Notes: generated by a model from the sequence alone, not told the origin. A DNA stretch of 64,000 bases from Pseudoxanthomonas sp. PXM03 (GCF_014852005.1 NZ_JACVAU010000002.1:682001-746000); one strand, 5' to 3'. Shown: positions 29,901 to 38,518, numbered from the stretch's first letter. Translations and numbers: made by a program.

Positions 29901-30149
29901 CGAGCGGACCTCCTTGATGTCGTCGACGTTGTTGAGGACGGCGATCTCGGAGAACGAGGTGAGCTTGGCCGCCATCTCCGCCGCGGGCAGGCCGCTGTAC
30001 GTCCAGATGATGTTGACCGAAGGGATGCCGACCTCCGGCAGGATGTCGGTGGGCATGCGGCGTGCGGACTGCACGCCGAACAACAGGATCAGGATGGCCA
30101 GCACGCCGATGGTGTATCGGCGCGACAGCGCGTATTCGACGATCCACAT
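26955..30149 (-). CDS. RND efflux pump permease subunit
   Basis: 1064 residues, the usual size of hydrophobe/amphiphile RND pumps, with TM1 at the N-terminus (RYTIGVLAILILLFGV) and two repeats each having a large periplasmic loop. The TM4 relay reads GILVDNAVVDVENT with Asp401 followed by Asn402 instead of the Asp-Asp of AcrB; the TM10 lysine site reads GVSTANSVLVTSF, where AcrB has GLSAKN. ATG 30149 is chosen because it begins the conserved membrane N-terminus. It is divergent from an AraC-type regulator gene 193 bp away, a likely local regulator. Confidence 0.93.
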   Translation of the reverse strand: MWIVEYALSRRYTIGVLAILILLFGVQSARRMPTDILPEVGIPSVNIIWTYSGLPAAEMAAKLTSFSEIAVLNNVDDIKEVRSESLSGIGIVRVDFQPGVNLERALAQITAVSQTILRRMPPGTSPPLVVRNNVSSTPVLQLVLSSDALSQAQLYDYARLQLRSQIQSIPGIRMTLPYGGAARQIMVDLDPRALQTHGLTPAQVTGALERGSPTLPSGTIREGTRELQIALETSPADAAGFLDLPIATRGGNVIYVRDVASVRDGGALQTNIARMDGANAVSVALIKMGGASAVEIVRSVRERLPEIEASAPPGMRIEPIFDQSVFVDNAIGSIRHEAVLVGVLVALVVLVFIGSWRSSLIVLSAIPLALLASVTMLYLLGYTFNVMTLGGLALAIGILVDNAVVDVENTNRHIAEGKDVRSAILASAKEVVFPEFVSTVSICIVLTPILLMTGLSAWVFTPLALAVIFAMAASFLLSRTLIPVLCYLLLPADIRSRQAPRWAAERRLLAVNHRVEHVLDGLRDRHHALLVKLGHHGGVLLVVALLMIGAGAVSALSLGREYFPHVDAGQIRLQVRLPTGLRLEETAQRLADIQHEIREIVPADELQTVYEQIGIPDAVNLAWVDSAVVGSFEAEVMLQLRSPHGPSADYLAKIRERVAQKYPDAKVFERPPDATSRTLAGSAVGALEVRVNGRDAAGNLVLARELESRLRDVPGAVDVMLRQVLDLPEYYIAIDRTRAAQLGISAQDASRAVLAVLGSAGTVSPVYWVDQANATSYTVQVQAPPANLAGLETLLNTPVRIGDDGQTVLLRSIAQVSPRTVPASVGRTMMAPTASVMANVQGTDLGAVHAALGDIVADLEPRLKPGNRIEIVGQAGEMQNAYGELATGLLMSAVLVFLVLVVNFQSWIQPLVAMSGLPIAIAGAAVGLLVTGTPLSVPALMGVMMVIGVSTANSVLVTSFARGLIADGHDPEQAAYEAAAVRLRPVLMTASAMVLGIIPMALGLGEGGEQNAPLGRAVIGGLLFGTPATLIIVPSILAVLGRRLRRSESRIEAGAQGADAGVAI

Positions 30150-30342
30150 CGGGATGTTTTCCGTCAGCCTTGGGGGAGGAGATGCCGCCGCATCGCGCAA
30201 CGCGACGGCATGCAGGCACGATAGGCCAGCGCGTGCCCCGGCGGTTAGCGCATTGCTGCGCGAAACTTGCCCGATTCTGCAAACCACGCAGGCGCGACGA
30301 TGCACACCCACGCTTTGTCGCGCTAAAGTCACGCTTCGCCGC

Positions 30343-31305
30343 ATGGACCCCTACGCCATGAACGACAATGGTTTCCCCGACAGCGTCGCGCAGCTCCCGC
30401 GCCACGTACCGCAGGCGGAACTCGCCGACCGGATTGCCCGATTGGCGACCGACGACGGCGTGCATGCCACGGCCATCCCGTCGCTTTTCCTCATGCGCTT
30501 CAGCGAACCGCGGCCGTGCAGTGCCGTGCTGTACGAACCCCGCCTGTGCATCGTGGCGCAGGGCCGCAAGATCGCGATCCTGGCGGGCGAGACCTACCAC
30601 TACGACCCACTCCACTATCTGGTGGTGTCGATGACGCTGCCGGCACTGGGCCAGATCATCGAGGCCACGCCGGAGCACCCCTACCTGAGCCTGCGCCTGG
30701 ACATCGACATGGACCAGCTGGGCGCGCTGATGCTCGAAACACCGGCTTCGCGCACGGCCGAAGCGGTGGACCGCGGCCTGTACTCGGCGCGCGCCAGCGG
30801 CGCCCTGCTCGATGCGGTGCTGCGGCTGATGCGGCTGCTCGAGGAGCCGGAGGACGTGGGCGCACTCGCCCCGCTGATCCAGCGCGAGATCTATTACCGC
30901 GCGCTCACCGGCGATCTCGGCCACCGCCTGCGCGAACTGGTCACCGCCGGCAGCCGCTCGCACCGCATCGCCCGCGCGGTGCAGGCCCTGCGCGACCGCT
31001 TCCACGAGCCGCTGAGCATCGATGCGATGGCCGAGTCGCTGCACATGAGCGTGTCGTCGCTGCACCACCAGTTCAAGGCAGCCACCTCGATGTCGCCGCT
31101 GCAGTTCCAGAAGCACCTGCGCCTGCACGAGGCCCGCCGCCTGATGCTGGGCGAAGGCCTGGAGGCGAACACCGCCGCGCGCCGCGTCGGTTACGAGAGC
31201 GCCTCGCAGTTCAGTCGCGAATACAAGCGCCTGTTCGGCGCGCCGCCACGGTCGGAGATCGTCCAGCTGCGTGCGCAGCCGGCCGCACGCCGGCAGGACG
31301 CCTGA
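30343..31305 (+). CDS. AraC family transcriptional regulator (AraC_N type)
   Basis: 320 residues from ATG 30343 (a second ATG is five codons later). N-terminal AraC_N-type arm ([40 protein letters not shown]) and C-terminal double helix-turn-helix ([23 protein letters not shown] and [20 protein letters not shown]). The YqhC-like family it resembles controls oxidoreductases and stress genes. Divergent from the RND pump gene and convergent with the next AraC gene, 7 bp away. Confidence 0.9.
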   Translation: MDPYAMNDNGFPDSVAQLPRHVPQAELADRIARLATDDGVHATAIPSLFLMRFSEPRPCSAVLYEPRLCIVAQGRKIAILAGETYHYDPLHYLVVSMTLPALGQIIEATPEHPYLSLRLDIDMDQLGALMLETPASRTAEAVDRGLYSARASGALLDAVLRLMRLLEEPEDVGALAPLIQREIYYRALTGDLGHRLRELVTAGSRSHRIARAVQALRDRFHEPLSIDAMAESLHMSVSSLHHQFKAATSMSPLQFQKHLRLHEARRLMLGEGLEANTAARRVGYESASQFSREYKRLFGAPPRSEIVQLRAQPAARRQDA

Positions 31306-31312
31306 CGCGGGC

Positions 31313-32143
31313 TCAGGCAGCCGCTCCGGCCTGGCGTTTCCATTCGCGCGGCGACAGGCCGCTGTGTGCCTTGAACGCACGCGACAGCGCGGCCTCGCTG
31401 CCGTAGCCCACGTCGGACGCAACCACCTTCAACGGCTTGCCGCGCTGGAGCGCCTGCTGCGCCAGGCCCACGCGCCAGCCCTGCAGGTACTGGCCTGGCG
31501 TGATGCCCAGCGCCTCGCGGAAATGCGTGGCGAACACGCTGCGCGACATGCCCGCCACGCGCGCCAGCTCATCCAGCGTCCAGTCCTTCGACGGCGCTTC
31601 ATGCATGGCGACGATCGCGTTGCGCAGGCGCGGATGGGAGAGGCCGGCCAGCATGCCGCCCTTCACCTCGCCCGTTTCCATCAGTTGGCGCAGGATCTGG
31701 ATCATCACCACTTCGAACAGCCGGTTGACCAGCGCGGTGCGACCACAGCGCTGGGTGAAGGCTTCCTCGAACAGCAATGCCAGCACGTCCGACGCGCCGA
31801 AGATGCCATCCAGCGGCAGGCACACCACGTCCGGCAGCGCGGCACAGATCGGGTTCTGCGCGCCACCTTCGAACCGCAGGTTGGCGCACGCCATGTCCGC
31901 GCCTTTTTCCGCATCGCTGACGAACCGGTGCGACATCGCGCGCGGGTAGAGCAGCAGGCTGGGCCGGTCGATCTGCAGCGAGGTGTCGCCGTGAAAGACC
32001 TCCAGCGGCCCGCGCCGGATCAGGTGCAACTGGCCCACGCCCGCCTCGCCTTCCAGCGTATTGATGCCGCACAGCGCGCCGGCATGGAATACCTGCGCAC
32101 TCACCGAAAAACGATCCAGCAGGACTGCCAGCCTGTCGACCAT
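31313..32143 (-). CDS. AraC family transcriptional regulator (cupin_6 type)
   Basis: 276 residues from ATG 32143, chosen because AGGAG lies 7 bp upstream; a TTG 18 bp further up is an alternative. N-terminal cupin-like sensor ([27 protein letters not shown]) and C-terminal AraC HTH ([44 protein letters not shown]). It is divergent from ohr across 123 bp, an arrangement that suggests it controls the ohr-hydrolase operon. Confidence 0.9.
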   Translation of the reverse strand: MVDRLAVLLDRFSVSAQVFHAGALCGINTLEGEAGVGQLHLIRRGPLEVFHGDTSLQIDRPSLLLYPRAMSHRFVSDAEKGADMACANLRFEGGAQNPICAALPDVVCLPLDGIFGASDVLALLFEEAFTQRCGRTALVNRLFEVVMIQILRQLMETGEVKGGMLAGLSHPRLRNAIVAMHEAPSKDWTLDELARVAGMSRSVFATHFREALGITPGQYLQGWRVGLAQQALQRGKPLKVVASDVGYGSEAALSRAFKAHSGLSPREWKRQAGAAA

Positions 32144-32266
32144 GATGAAACTCCTGATCAAGTTTTCAGGATTCTACATCACCCTTCGTACTGCCTGGCG
32201 GCGCAAAGTACACCTCACCGGACGACACCCCGTCTGGACCACCCACTCACCAGAAGGAACACCGCC

Positions 32267-32695
32267 ATGTCCATCGAAAAGATCCTCTACACCGCCACCG
32301 CCACCGCCACGGGCGGCCGCGAAGGCCAGGCCACCTCGTCCGACGGCGTGCTGGACGTCAAACTGTCCACCCCGCGCGAACTGGGCGGCGCCGGCGGCGA
32401 CGGCACCAACCCCGAACAACTCTTCGCGGCCGGCTACTCGGCCTGCTTCCTCGGCGCGCTGAAGTTCGTCGCCGGCAAGCAAAAGGTGGCCCTGCCCCCG
32501 TCCACCACCGTCACTGGCAAGGTCGGCATCGGCCAGATCCCCACCGGTTTCGGCATCCAGGCCGAACTGACCATCGCCGCCCCGGGTGTCGCCCGCGAGC
32601 AGCTGCAGGCCCTGGTCGATGCCGCCCACATCGTCTGCCCCTATTCCAACGCCACGCGCGGCAACATCGACGTGACGCTGGTGATCGCCGATTGA
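32267..32695 (+). CDS. ohr: Organic hydroperoxide resistance protein (Ohr/OsmC family)
   Basis: Thiol peroxidase that reduces organic hydroperoxides using lipoylated partners. 142 residues. Both catalytic cysteines are present: Cys in [16 protein letters not shown] (about residue 62) and Cys in [14 protein letters not shown] (about residue 126), the Ohr rather than OsmC pattern; the catalytic Arg is expected in the N-terminal region ([10 protein letters not shown]). AAGGA lies 9 bp before ATG 32267. It is followed 41 bp later by a secreted alpha/beta hydrolase gene, and a divergent AraC-type gene replaces the usual MarR-type ohrR. Confidence 0.95.
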   Translation: MSIEKILYTATATATGGREGQATSSDGVLDVKLSTPRELGGAGGDGTNPEQLFAAGYSACFLGALKFVAGKQKVALPPSTTVTGKVGIGQIPTGFGIQAELTIAAPGVAREQLQALVDAAHIVCPYSNATRGNIDVTLVIAD

Positions 32696-32736
32696 CCTTC
32701 CTTCCTGACCCACCACCCTTCGCAGGAACCGACACC

Positions 32737-33678
32737 ATGAACGCCTTCACCCGCACCCTCGCCGCCACGCTGCTGGCCGTCGCCACGCAGGCCAGCTTCG
32801 CCGCGCAGCCCGCGCCCGCCACCGCCCCGGTCGCTGTCGAACGCACGGCGAGCTACATCACCACCGCCGATGGCGTGCAGCTGTACTACAAGGACTGGGG
32901 CCCGAAGAACGGCCCGGTCGTCACCTTCAGCCACGGCTGGCCGCTGTCTTCGGACAGCTGGGAATCGCAGATGATCTTCCTGGCCTCCAAGGGCTACCGC
33001 GTGGTCGCCCACGACCGCCGCGGCCATGGCCGCTCCAGTCAGCCGTGGGACGGCAACGACATGGACCACTACGCCGACGACCTGGCCACCGTGATCAACA
33101 CGCTGGACCTGAAGGACGTCACCGCGGTCGGCTTCTCCACCGGCGGCGGCGAAGTGGCGCGCTACATCGGCCGCCACGGCACCGGCCGGGTCAAGAAGGC
33201 CGTGCTGATCAGCGCCGTGCCGCCGCTGATGCTGAAGACCGCCGACAACCCGGGCGGCCTCCCGCTCGAAGTCTTCGACGGCATCCGCAAGGGTTCGCTG
33301 GACAACCGCTCGCAGCTCTACCTGGACATCGCCTCCGGTCCGTTCTACGGCTTCAACCGCCCGGGCGCCAAGGTCTCGCAAGGCCTGATCGACAGCTGGT
33401 GGGCGCAGGGCATGCAGGCCGGCCACAAGAACACCTACGACTCGATCGCCGCGTTCTCGGCCACCGACTTCCGCGGCGACCTGAAGAAGTTCGACATCCC
33501 CACCCTGGTGATCCACGGCGACGACGACCAGATCGTTCCCATCGACGCCTCCGGCAAGGCCTCGGCCGCCCTGATCAAGAACGCCAAGCTGATCGTCTAC
33601 CCCGGCGCCCCGCACGGCCTGACCGACACCCACAAGGACCGCGTCAACCAGGACCTGCTGACCTTCCTGCAGAAGTAA
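32737..33678 (+). CDS. Exported alpha/beta hydrolase, non-heme chloroperoxidase-like
   Basis: 313 residues. Signal peptide [22 protein letters not shown] (cleavage about residue 22-24), then a fold very like cofactor-free haloperoxidases/arylesterases: oxyanion [22 protein letters not shown], nucleophile Ser in [18 protein letters not shown], Asp in [11 protein letters not shown], His in GAPHGLT. Members act as esterases and, with acetate, as perhydrolases. The Sec signal sends it to the periplasm. Same operon as ohr, suggesting a role in peroxide metabolism. Confidence 0.9.
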   Translation: MNAFTRTLAATLLAVATQASFAAQPAPATAPVAVERTASYITTADGVQLYYKDWGPKNGPVVTFSHGWPLSSDSWESQMIFLASKGYRVVAHDRRGHGRSSQPWDGNDMDHYADDLATVINTLDLKDVTAVGFSTGGGEVARYIGRHGTGRVKKAVLISAVPPLMLKTADNPGGLPLEVFDGIRKGSLDNRSQLYLDIASGPFYGFNRPGAKVSQGLIDSWWAQGMQAGHKNTYDSIAAFSATDFRGDLKKFDIPTLVIHGDDDQIVPIDASGKASAALIKNAKLIVYPGAPHGLTDTHKDRVNQDLLTFLQK

Positions 33679-33698
33679 GCACAGCGCCACAAACAGCA

Positions 33699-33726
33699 AC
33701 GGCCGCTAACGCGGCCGTCTGCTTTT
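33699..33726 (+). terminator. Intrinsic terminator of the ohr operon
   Basis: 8-bp stem ACGGCCGC/GCGGCCGT with a 4-nt loop, followed by CTGCTTTT. 21 bp after the hydrolase stop. Confidence 0.7.
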
Positions 33727-33773
33727 GATGTTCCCTGCATCAATGCGCCAGCAAGCCCACCAGACCCAAAGGG

Positions 33774-33940
33774 CGGCGGGCAGGACGCCCGCCGTTTTCC
33801 GATTCGCCAGGAGGGCGAACCGGAAAATCCACACAGCGCCCGAGTTATGGGATTGCTTCGTCGGGAAAAGCGCTTTCTTTTGGTGACTTTTCTTTGCGCT
33901 TACAAAGAAAAGTTACCCGCTGGCCCGCAGGGCTAGCGGA
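33774..33940. repeat. Cluster of nested hairpins between the hydrolase and GNAT genes
   Basis: 33774-33798: perfect 8-bp stem CGGCGGGC/GCCCGCCG followed by TTTT, a possible second terminator. 33795-33828: TTTTCCG...CGGAAAA arms with inner CGCC/GGCG. 33886-33913: 11-bp arms ACTTTTCTTTG/CAAAGAAAAGT, related to 4097-4122. 33918-33940: CGCTGGCCC/GGGCTAGCG stem. The stretch from 33727 to 33951 holds no gene I can support. Confidence 0.6.
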
Positions 33941-33951
33941 ACGCTTTTGCG

Positions 33952-34485
33952 TCAGCCGAATGAAGCATCCCGCCGCAGAATGAACTCATCATCCAGCGTC
34001 TTCCCTACCGCAAACTTGTACCCGCCCACGCGCAAGAACCCCTGCCGCTCATAGAACCGCTGAGCCCCGAAGTTCTCCGACCACACCCCGATCCACAGCG
34101 TCCGCGGCCCATCCTCCAACAACCACCGCTCGACTTCCGCGAACAGCTTCCCGCCCCACCCACCATTCTGGTGCGACGCCAGCACATACAACCGCTTCAG
34201 CTCACCATCACCGACCTGCACGTCCGGATGCGGCAACCCGCACGGCCCCGCCGCCGCATGCCCCACGGCCACGCCGTCGTCTTCCAGCAACCACACCGCG
34301 TAATCCGGATGCGCGAGGATCGTCCGCTGCTTGCCCACCTCGTAGGCATCGGCGAGGAACGCCGCCAGGTCCTCGGCCGGATACAGATGGCCGAAGGTCT
34401 CGGTGAACGTACGCGACGCCAGGTCCGACAGTAGGGCGGCGTCTTCGAGGGTGGCGCGGCGGATGGACGGCATCGACATGATCAT
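33952..34485 (-). CDS. GNAT family N-acetyltransferase
   Basis: 177 residues of a single GNAT domain. The acetyl-CoA loop is LYVLASHQNGGWGGKLFAEVE (R/QxxGxG/A-like, here QNGGWGG) near residue 100, followed by LWIGVWSENFGAQRFYERQGF, the typical late part of the fold. Substrate unknown. Other ATGs 6 and 12 bp inside (MSMPSIRR, MPSIRR) are possible starts; no ribosome binding site clearly favours one. Confidence 0.85.
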   Translation of the reverse strand: MIMSMPSIRRATLEDAALLSDLASRTFTETFGHLYPAEDLAAFLADAYEVGKQRTILAHPDYAVWLLEDDGVAVGHAAAGPCGLPHPDVQVGDGELKRLYVLASHQNGGWGGKLFAEVERWLLEDGPRTLWIGVWSENFGAQRFYERQGFLRVGGYKFAVGKTLDDEFILRRDASFG

Positions 34486-34534
34486 GTGGGAGGGACCTGA
34501 GCCCCGGCGAGAACCCAGCGCCCGTGTTTACTGC

Positions 34535-34559
34535 GGTCGGGGCTGAAGCCCCTCCTACA
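34535..34559. repeat. Single GTAGGAG-type REP with a G/C-shifted stem
   Basis: Reverse complement reads TGTAGGAGGGGCTTCAGCCC and on. It is the same family as the pair at 57984-58116, but the stem is GGGGCT/AGCCCC rather than GCGGCT/AGCCGC, a paired change that keeps the hairpin. It lies 8 bp after the small acidic gene and could act as its transcript end. Confidence 0.7.
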
Positions 34560-34566
34560 GAAGACC

Positions 34567-34845
34567 TTATTCCTCTTCGTCCGCCTCGTCTTCCTCGTCG
34601 GCGTCCTCGTCTTCTTCCTCTTCGTACTCTTCTTCGTCTTCTTCTTCGTAATCGTCTTCGCCGAAGTCCTCGCCATCCCAGCGACCCTGGCCGTCCGGCA
34701 CGAAGGTCACCGCCATCGCCGCCGGCGACGTACCGACGCGCACCAGCCAGCCACCGAACACGCGCGCGCGCTCCGTCACCAGCGCCGCATCGGCGCCTTC
34801 ATTGCCCAGGCGCTCCCATTCCAGCGAAAAAGCAAACTCGGTCAT
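34567..34845 (-). CDS. Small protein with a very acidic C-terminal tail, downstream of aspS
   Basis: 92 residues from ATG 34845. The first 56 residues look globular (FAFSLEWERLGNEGADAALV, FGGWLVRVGTS). Residues 57-92 are almost all Asp and Glu (29 of 36) with a few Tyr, Ala and Gly. A GAGAG ribosome binding site is 8 bp before the start. The gene starts 16 bp after the aspS stop, so it is probably co-transcribed and perhaps translationally coupled. I do not recognise a named family. The coding is rich in GAG/GAA/GAC repeats and so slippage-prone. Confidence 0.75.
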   Translation of the reverse strand: MTEFAFSLEWERLGNEGADAALVTERARVFGGWLVRVGTSPAAMAVTFVPDGQGRWDGEDFGEDDYEEEDEEEYEEEEDEDADEEDEADEEE

Positions 34846-34861
34846 TGCGTGGTTCTCTCGA

Positions 34862-36613
34862 TCAATCTTTCTTAGGACGAACCTGGATATGCACTTCCGC
34901 CAGCTGCTCATCCGGAATGGGCGACGGCGCACCGGTCATCAGGCACTGCGCGGTGGTGGTCTTCGGGAACGGGATGACGTCGCGGATCGACTCCGTGCCC
35001 GCCATCAGCGCCGCGATGCGATCGATGCCGAACGCGATGCCACCGTGCGGCGGCGCGCCGAAGCGCAGTGCATCCAGCAGGAAGCCGAACTTCGCTTCCG
35101 CTTCTTCCGCGCCGATGCCGAGCAGCTCGAACACCGTGCTCTGCATCTCCGGGCGGTGGATGCGGATCGAACCGCCACCGATCTCGTTACCGTTCAGCAC
35201 CATGTCGTAGCCGCGGGACACGGCGGTCTTCGCGTTGGCGCGCAGGTCGGCGATGTCGTCCACCGCGGGCGCGGTGAAGGGATGGTGGAGCGCGACGTAA
35301 CGCTGCGCTTCCTCGTCCCATTCGAACATCGGGAAGTCGGTGACCCACAGCGGCTTCCAGCCGTCCTGTACCAGGCCGAAGTCCTTGCCGGCCTTCAAGC
35401 GCAGCGCGCCCATGAAATCGCTGACCTTGTTGTAGCCGCCCGCGCCGAAGAACACGATGTCGCCGTTGCCGGCGCCGACGTGCTTCACCAGCGCCGCGAA
35501 GGCATCTTCGGTGAAGAACTTCTGGATCGGCGAGCTGATGGCGCCCGCTTCGTCGATCTTGATGTAGGCCAGGCCCTTGGCGCCGTACTTGGCGGCGTGC
35601 GCGGCGTACTCGTCGATCTGCTTGCGGCTCAGCGAAGCACCGCCCGGGATCCGCAGCGCAGCGACGCGGCCGTCCGGATCGTTGGCGGCAGCGGTGAACA
35701 CCGCGAACTCGCTGGACTTCACCAGCTCGGCCACGTCCACCAGTTCAAGCGCGATGCGCAGGTCGGGCTTGTCCGAACCGTAGCGACGCATCGCCTCGGC
35801 CCAGGTCATGCGCGGGAACTGTGCATCCAGCTGCACGTCCATCACTTCGGCGAAGATGTCGCGGATCATGCCCTCGACCGCATCCTGCACATCGCGCTCG
35901 CGCACGAAGGCGAACTCCATGTCGAGCTGGGTGAATTCCAGCTGGCGGTCGGCGCGCAGCGCTTCGTCGCGGAAGCAGCGTGCGATCTGGTAGTAACGGT
36001 CGAAGCCGGCCACCATCAGGATCTGCTTGAACAGCTGCGGCGACTGCGGCAGCGCGTAGAACTCGCCGGGGTGCATGCGCGCCGGCACCAGGAAGTCGCG
36101 CGCGCCTTCCGGCGTGGCCTTGGTCAGGATGGGCGTCTCGATGTCCTGGAAGCCGCGCGCGTCCAGCCAGCGGCGCAACGCCTGCACCAGCTTGATGCGG
36201 GTGCGCTGCTTGCGCTGCATCTCGGGGGTCCGCAGGTCCAGGTAGCGGTACTTCAGGCGGATGTCTTCGCCCGGGTTCTCGTGCGCATGGAACGGCAGCG
36301 GCTCGGCCTTGTTGAGCACGGTGATCCTGGTGGCGATCACTTCCACCTGGCCGGTGCGGATCTTGGTGTTGACGGCTTCGCGCGCACGCACGACACCCTC
36401 GACCTGCAGCACGTCCTCGTAGCCCAGCGACGCGGCGACCTTGAACACCTCGGCATTGGACGGGTCCACGGTCACCTGCACGATGCCCTCATGGTCGCGC
36501 AGGTCGATGAAGCACACGCCGCCGAGGTTGCGGGCGACGTCGGTCCAGCCGCACAGGGTCACGGTCTGGCCGATCAAGGCCTCGTCGACGAGGCCGCAGA
36601 AATGGGTACGCAT
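34862..36613 (-). CDS. aspS: Aspartate--tRNA ligase
   Basis: Class II aminoacyl-tRNA synthetase of the bacterial type. 583 residues: N-terminal OB anticodon-binding domain ([20 protein letters not shown]), class II motif 1 (about 135-165), motif 2 with [20 protein letters not shown], the bacterial GAD insert (about 280-420), and motif 3 [14 protein letters not shown] near the end. The specificity residues are not resolvable by eye, but all three motifs are intact. ATG 36613 begins MRTHFCG. It is followed by the acidic-tail gene. Confidence 0.97.
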   Translation of the reverse strand: MRTHFCGLVDEALIGQTVTLCGWTDVARNLGGVCFIDLRDHEGIVQVTVDPSNAEVFKVAASLGYEDVLQVEGVVRAREAVNTKIRTGQVEVIATRITVLNKAEPLPFHAHENPGEDIRLKYRYLDLRTPEMQRKQRTRIKLVQALRRWLDARGFQDIETPILTKATPEGARDFLVPARMHPGEFYALPQSPQLFKQILMVAGFDRYYQIARCFRDEALRADRQLEFTQLDMEFAFVRERDVQDAVEGMIRDIFAEVMDVQLDAQFPRMTWAEAMRRYGSDKPDLRIALELVDVAELVKSSEFAVFTAAANDPDGRVAALRIPGGASLSRKQIDEYAAHAAKYGAKGLAYIKIDEAGAISSPIQKFFTEDAFAALVKHVGAGNGDIVFFGAGGYNKVSDFMGALRLKAGKDFGLVQDGWKPLWVTDFPMFEWDEEAQRYVALHHPFTAPAVDDIADLRANAKTAVSRGYDMVLNGNEIGGGSIRIHRPEMQSTVFELLGIGAEEAEAKFGFLLDALRFGAPPHGGIAFGIDRIAALMAGTESIRDVIPFPKTTTAQCLMTGAPSPIPDEQLAEVHIQVRPKKD

Positions 36614-36778
36614 GGGGGCTCCACAGGTCGTCCGGCAGTGCCGGAAGGTTTCAAAACAGCCACTGGCTGGTCAAGCCGGCTAGTTTACCCCGTCATCCGC
36701 CCGCCTACCCTTCCGGCCTTCCCTGCATGGCCTTAACGGGTCCGGCGTATGCTGGCGCCTCCCTCGGAGGGTACCGCC

Positions 36779-37690
36779 ATGAAGAAGCCGTTGTTGCAGT
36801 CCGTCCTCGTACTGTTGCTGGCCTTCATGGCCGGCAGCGCGGTCGCCCAGGTCGGTACGCGGGCCTATGCCCCGGAAGACCTGCGCCAGTTGTCCGTCCA
36901 GGACCAGACGCGCGTGATCAGCCTGGAATACTCGGAACAGTCCCGCGGTCGCCGCATCCCGGACGACCAGCTCCGCTTCTACCTCGACCAGGTCAACCGG
37001 TCCCGTTGGACCTTCAGCCGCATCAAGCAGGACATCGCCCAGTCGCTCGGCGGCAACAATGGCGGCTGGAATCCGAATCCGCCCGCCAACGGCCAGGTCA
37101 CCTGCGAGAGCAAGGACAACCGCCGCCGTGAATGCCGGACCGGCTTCCGGCGCAACGCCGTGCTCGCGCAGAACCTCTCGAGCACCCGCTGCGTGGAGGG
37201 CCAGAACTGGGGCAGCGGCAATGGCGTGGTCTGGGTGGATCGCGGCTGCCGCGGCCGTTTCACCGAGGGATCGGGCGGAGGCTCGGGCGGCTCCACCGTG
37301 GTCTGCGAAAGCGCCAACAATGCCTATCGCGAATGCCGTACCCACTTCCGCGGACGCGCGGTGGTCCAGCGCAACCTGTCTTCGACCCGCTGCAACGAGA
37401 ACCAGAACTGGGGTCAGCGCCAGGGCATGATCTGGGTGCGGAGCGGCTGCCGCGCGGAGTTCCGCGACTCGGGCAACGGGTGGGGCGGTGGTGGCAACAG
37501 CGGCTACACCATCACGTGCAGCAGCGACGACAACCGCCGCAAGACCTGCGCCTACGACCCGCGCCAGGGCCGGCCGATCCTGCAGCAGCAACTGTCCAAC
37601 ACCAGTTGCCGCGAAGGCTACAGCTGGGGCTACTCCGGCACCCAGGTGTGGGTGGATCGCGGTTGCCGCGGCCGTTTCGGGCCACGCTGA
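36779..37690 (+). CDS. Exported DUF3011 protein with three cysteine-rich repeats
   Basis: 303 residues. Signal peptide MKKPLLQSVLVLLLAFMAGSAVAQ (cleavage about residue 24), a helical N-domain (25-95), then three copies of a DUF3011-type repeat at about 106-161, 173-228 and 243-300. Each has the pattern CES...RECRT...LSSTRC...NWG...WVxxGCRxxF, with four cysteines likely forming two disulfides; Gly/Asn/Ser linkers join them. The function of the family is unknown. GGAGG lies 8 bp before ATG 36779. The gene stands alone between divergent aspS and a convergent lipoprotein gene. Confidence 0.9.
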   Translation: MKKPLLQSVLVLLLAFMAGSAVAQVGTRAYAPEDLRQLSVQDQTRVISLEYSEQSRGRRIPDDQLRFYLDQVNRSRWTFSRIKQDIAQSLGGNNGGWNPNPPANGQVTCESKDNRRRECRTGFRRNAVLAQNLSSTRCVEGQNWGSGNGVVWVDRGCRGRFTEGSGGGSGGSTVVCESANNAYRECRTHFRGRAVVQRNLSSTRCNENQNWGQRQGMIWVRSGCRAEFRDSGNGWGGGGNSGYTITCSSDDNRRKTCAYDPRQGRPILQQQLSNTSCREGYSWGYSGTQVWVDRGCRGRFGPR

Positions 37691-37742
37691 GCCGCCGCTC
37701 GTTGCGGTCCCGTCAACGGACCAAACGGCAACGTCCACTTGG

Positions 37743-37812
37743 GTCCCAGCTTTCGCTGGGACCACGGAGTCGGGTGATTGCAGGCCTTCGCCGTCCCAGC
37801 GAAAGCTGGGAC
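37743..37812. repeat. Inverted pair of GTCCCAGCTTTCG repeats
   Basis: 37743-37762 reads GTCCCAGCTTTCGCTGGGAC and 37793-37812 reads its exact reverse complement. Each half is itself a GTCCCAGC/GCTGGGAC hairpin. The 30-bp spacer begins CACGGAGTCGGGTG, matching 13 bases in the tail of the repeat at 3939. Confidence 0.8.
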
Positions 37813-37855
37813 CCATTGGGGTTCTTGCCTCCCGCTAGGCAACGAGGCTGGTGCC

Positions 37856-38473
37856 TCAGCCGCCCCCGTTGCTACCCCACGGCGCTGGCGGCAGTCCAAC
37901 CGGCGCGGTCAGATCGAACTCCACCCGGAACAACCGGCCATTCGGCCGGCTCAGTTCGTAGACAAAGGTCTTGCCTGGCACCAGTTCTATGGCCCAAGTG
38001 TTATTGAGCGAAGCATTCAGGCCTTCGCGCTTGAACATCGCCACCGATTCGGCATCCACGGGAAACGCCTGCCGCTGCGCCGTGCCGGCATCCACCGTGT
38101 CTCCACCGTACATCGTCACCGCGTCCGGACTGCCGTCTTCGTGGCGATGGTCATGCTTCAAACGCAGGCCGACCGCCGTACGCGTGACCACCCAGGTGCG
38201 CGAGTGGTCGTCGCCGACATGGAACGGCACGCGGATCTCGCGGGCAGGGTCATCGCAGCCACGTACATGCATCACCAGCGCCTTGCCCTCGAACGCGTCC
38301 GGCGTGGTCGACGCGGGCTGGTTGGCGGTAATACGGCCCGCATAGGCCTTGCCGCACTGGGCCGCCAGCGCAGCGAGGAAGGTGTCGGCAGGCGTCGATG
38401 ACGACGCACCCGTGGATGACGTGGCGCAGCCGGCGACGGACAACGCAGCGAACGCGAGCAGGGTCTTCTTCAT
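37856..38473 (-). CDS. Lipoprotein of unknown function
   Basis: 205 residues. Lipobox LSVAGC with Cys16 after a Lys-Lys N-terminus, then a Ser/Thr-rich linker and a predicted soluble domain with two further cysteines (QCGKAYAG and HVRGCDDPAREIRVPFHVGDD). The second half contains KHDHRHEDGSPDAVTMYGGDT. I do not recognise the family. AAGGG lies 6 bp before ATG 38473. It is followed downstream by the repeat pair at 37743 and is 45 bp behind the FmdB-type gene. Confidence 0.8.
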   Translation of the reverse strand: MKKTLLAFAALSVAGCATSSTGASSSTPADTFLAALAAQCGKAYAGRITANQPASTTPDAFEGKALVMHVRGCDDPAREIRVPFHVGDDHSRTWVVTRTAVGLRLKHDHRHEDGSPDAVTMYGGDTVDAGTAQRQAFPVDAESVAMFKREGLNASLNNTWAIELVPGKTFVYELSRPNGRLFRVEFDLTAPVGLPPAPWGSNGGG

Positions 38474-38518
38474 GGCATCCCTTCTTTGCAGGAAGGGATG
38501 CACCTTACACCGCCGGCC

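Noticed and set aside
26823..30224. 1133-residue plus-strand frame opposite the RND pump
   Set aside because: Repetitive Arg/His/Gln/Asp translation without domains; the minus-strand pump explains the region.
34482..34676. Lys/Arg/Thr-rich 64-residue minus-strand frame
   Set aside because: It is a shifted reading of the GAG/GAA codon run of the acidic-tail gene and extends into a REP.
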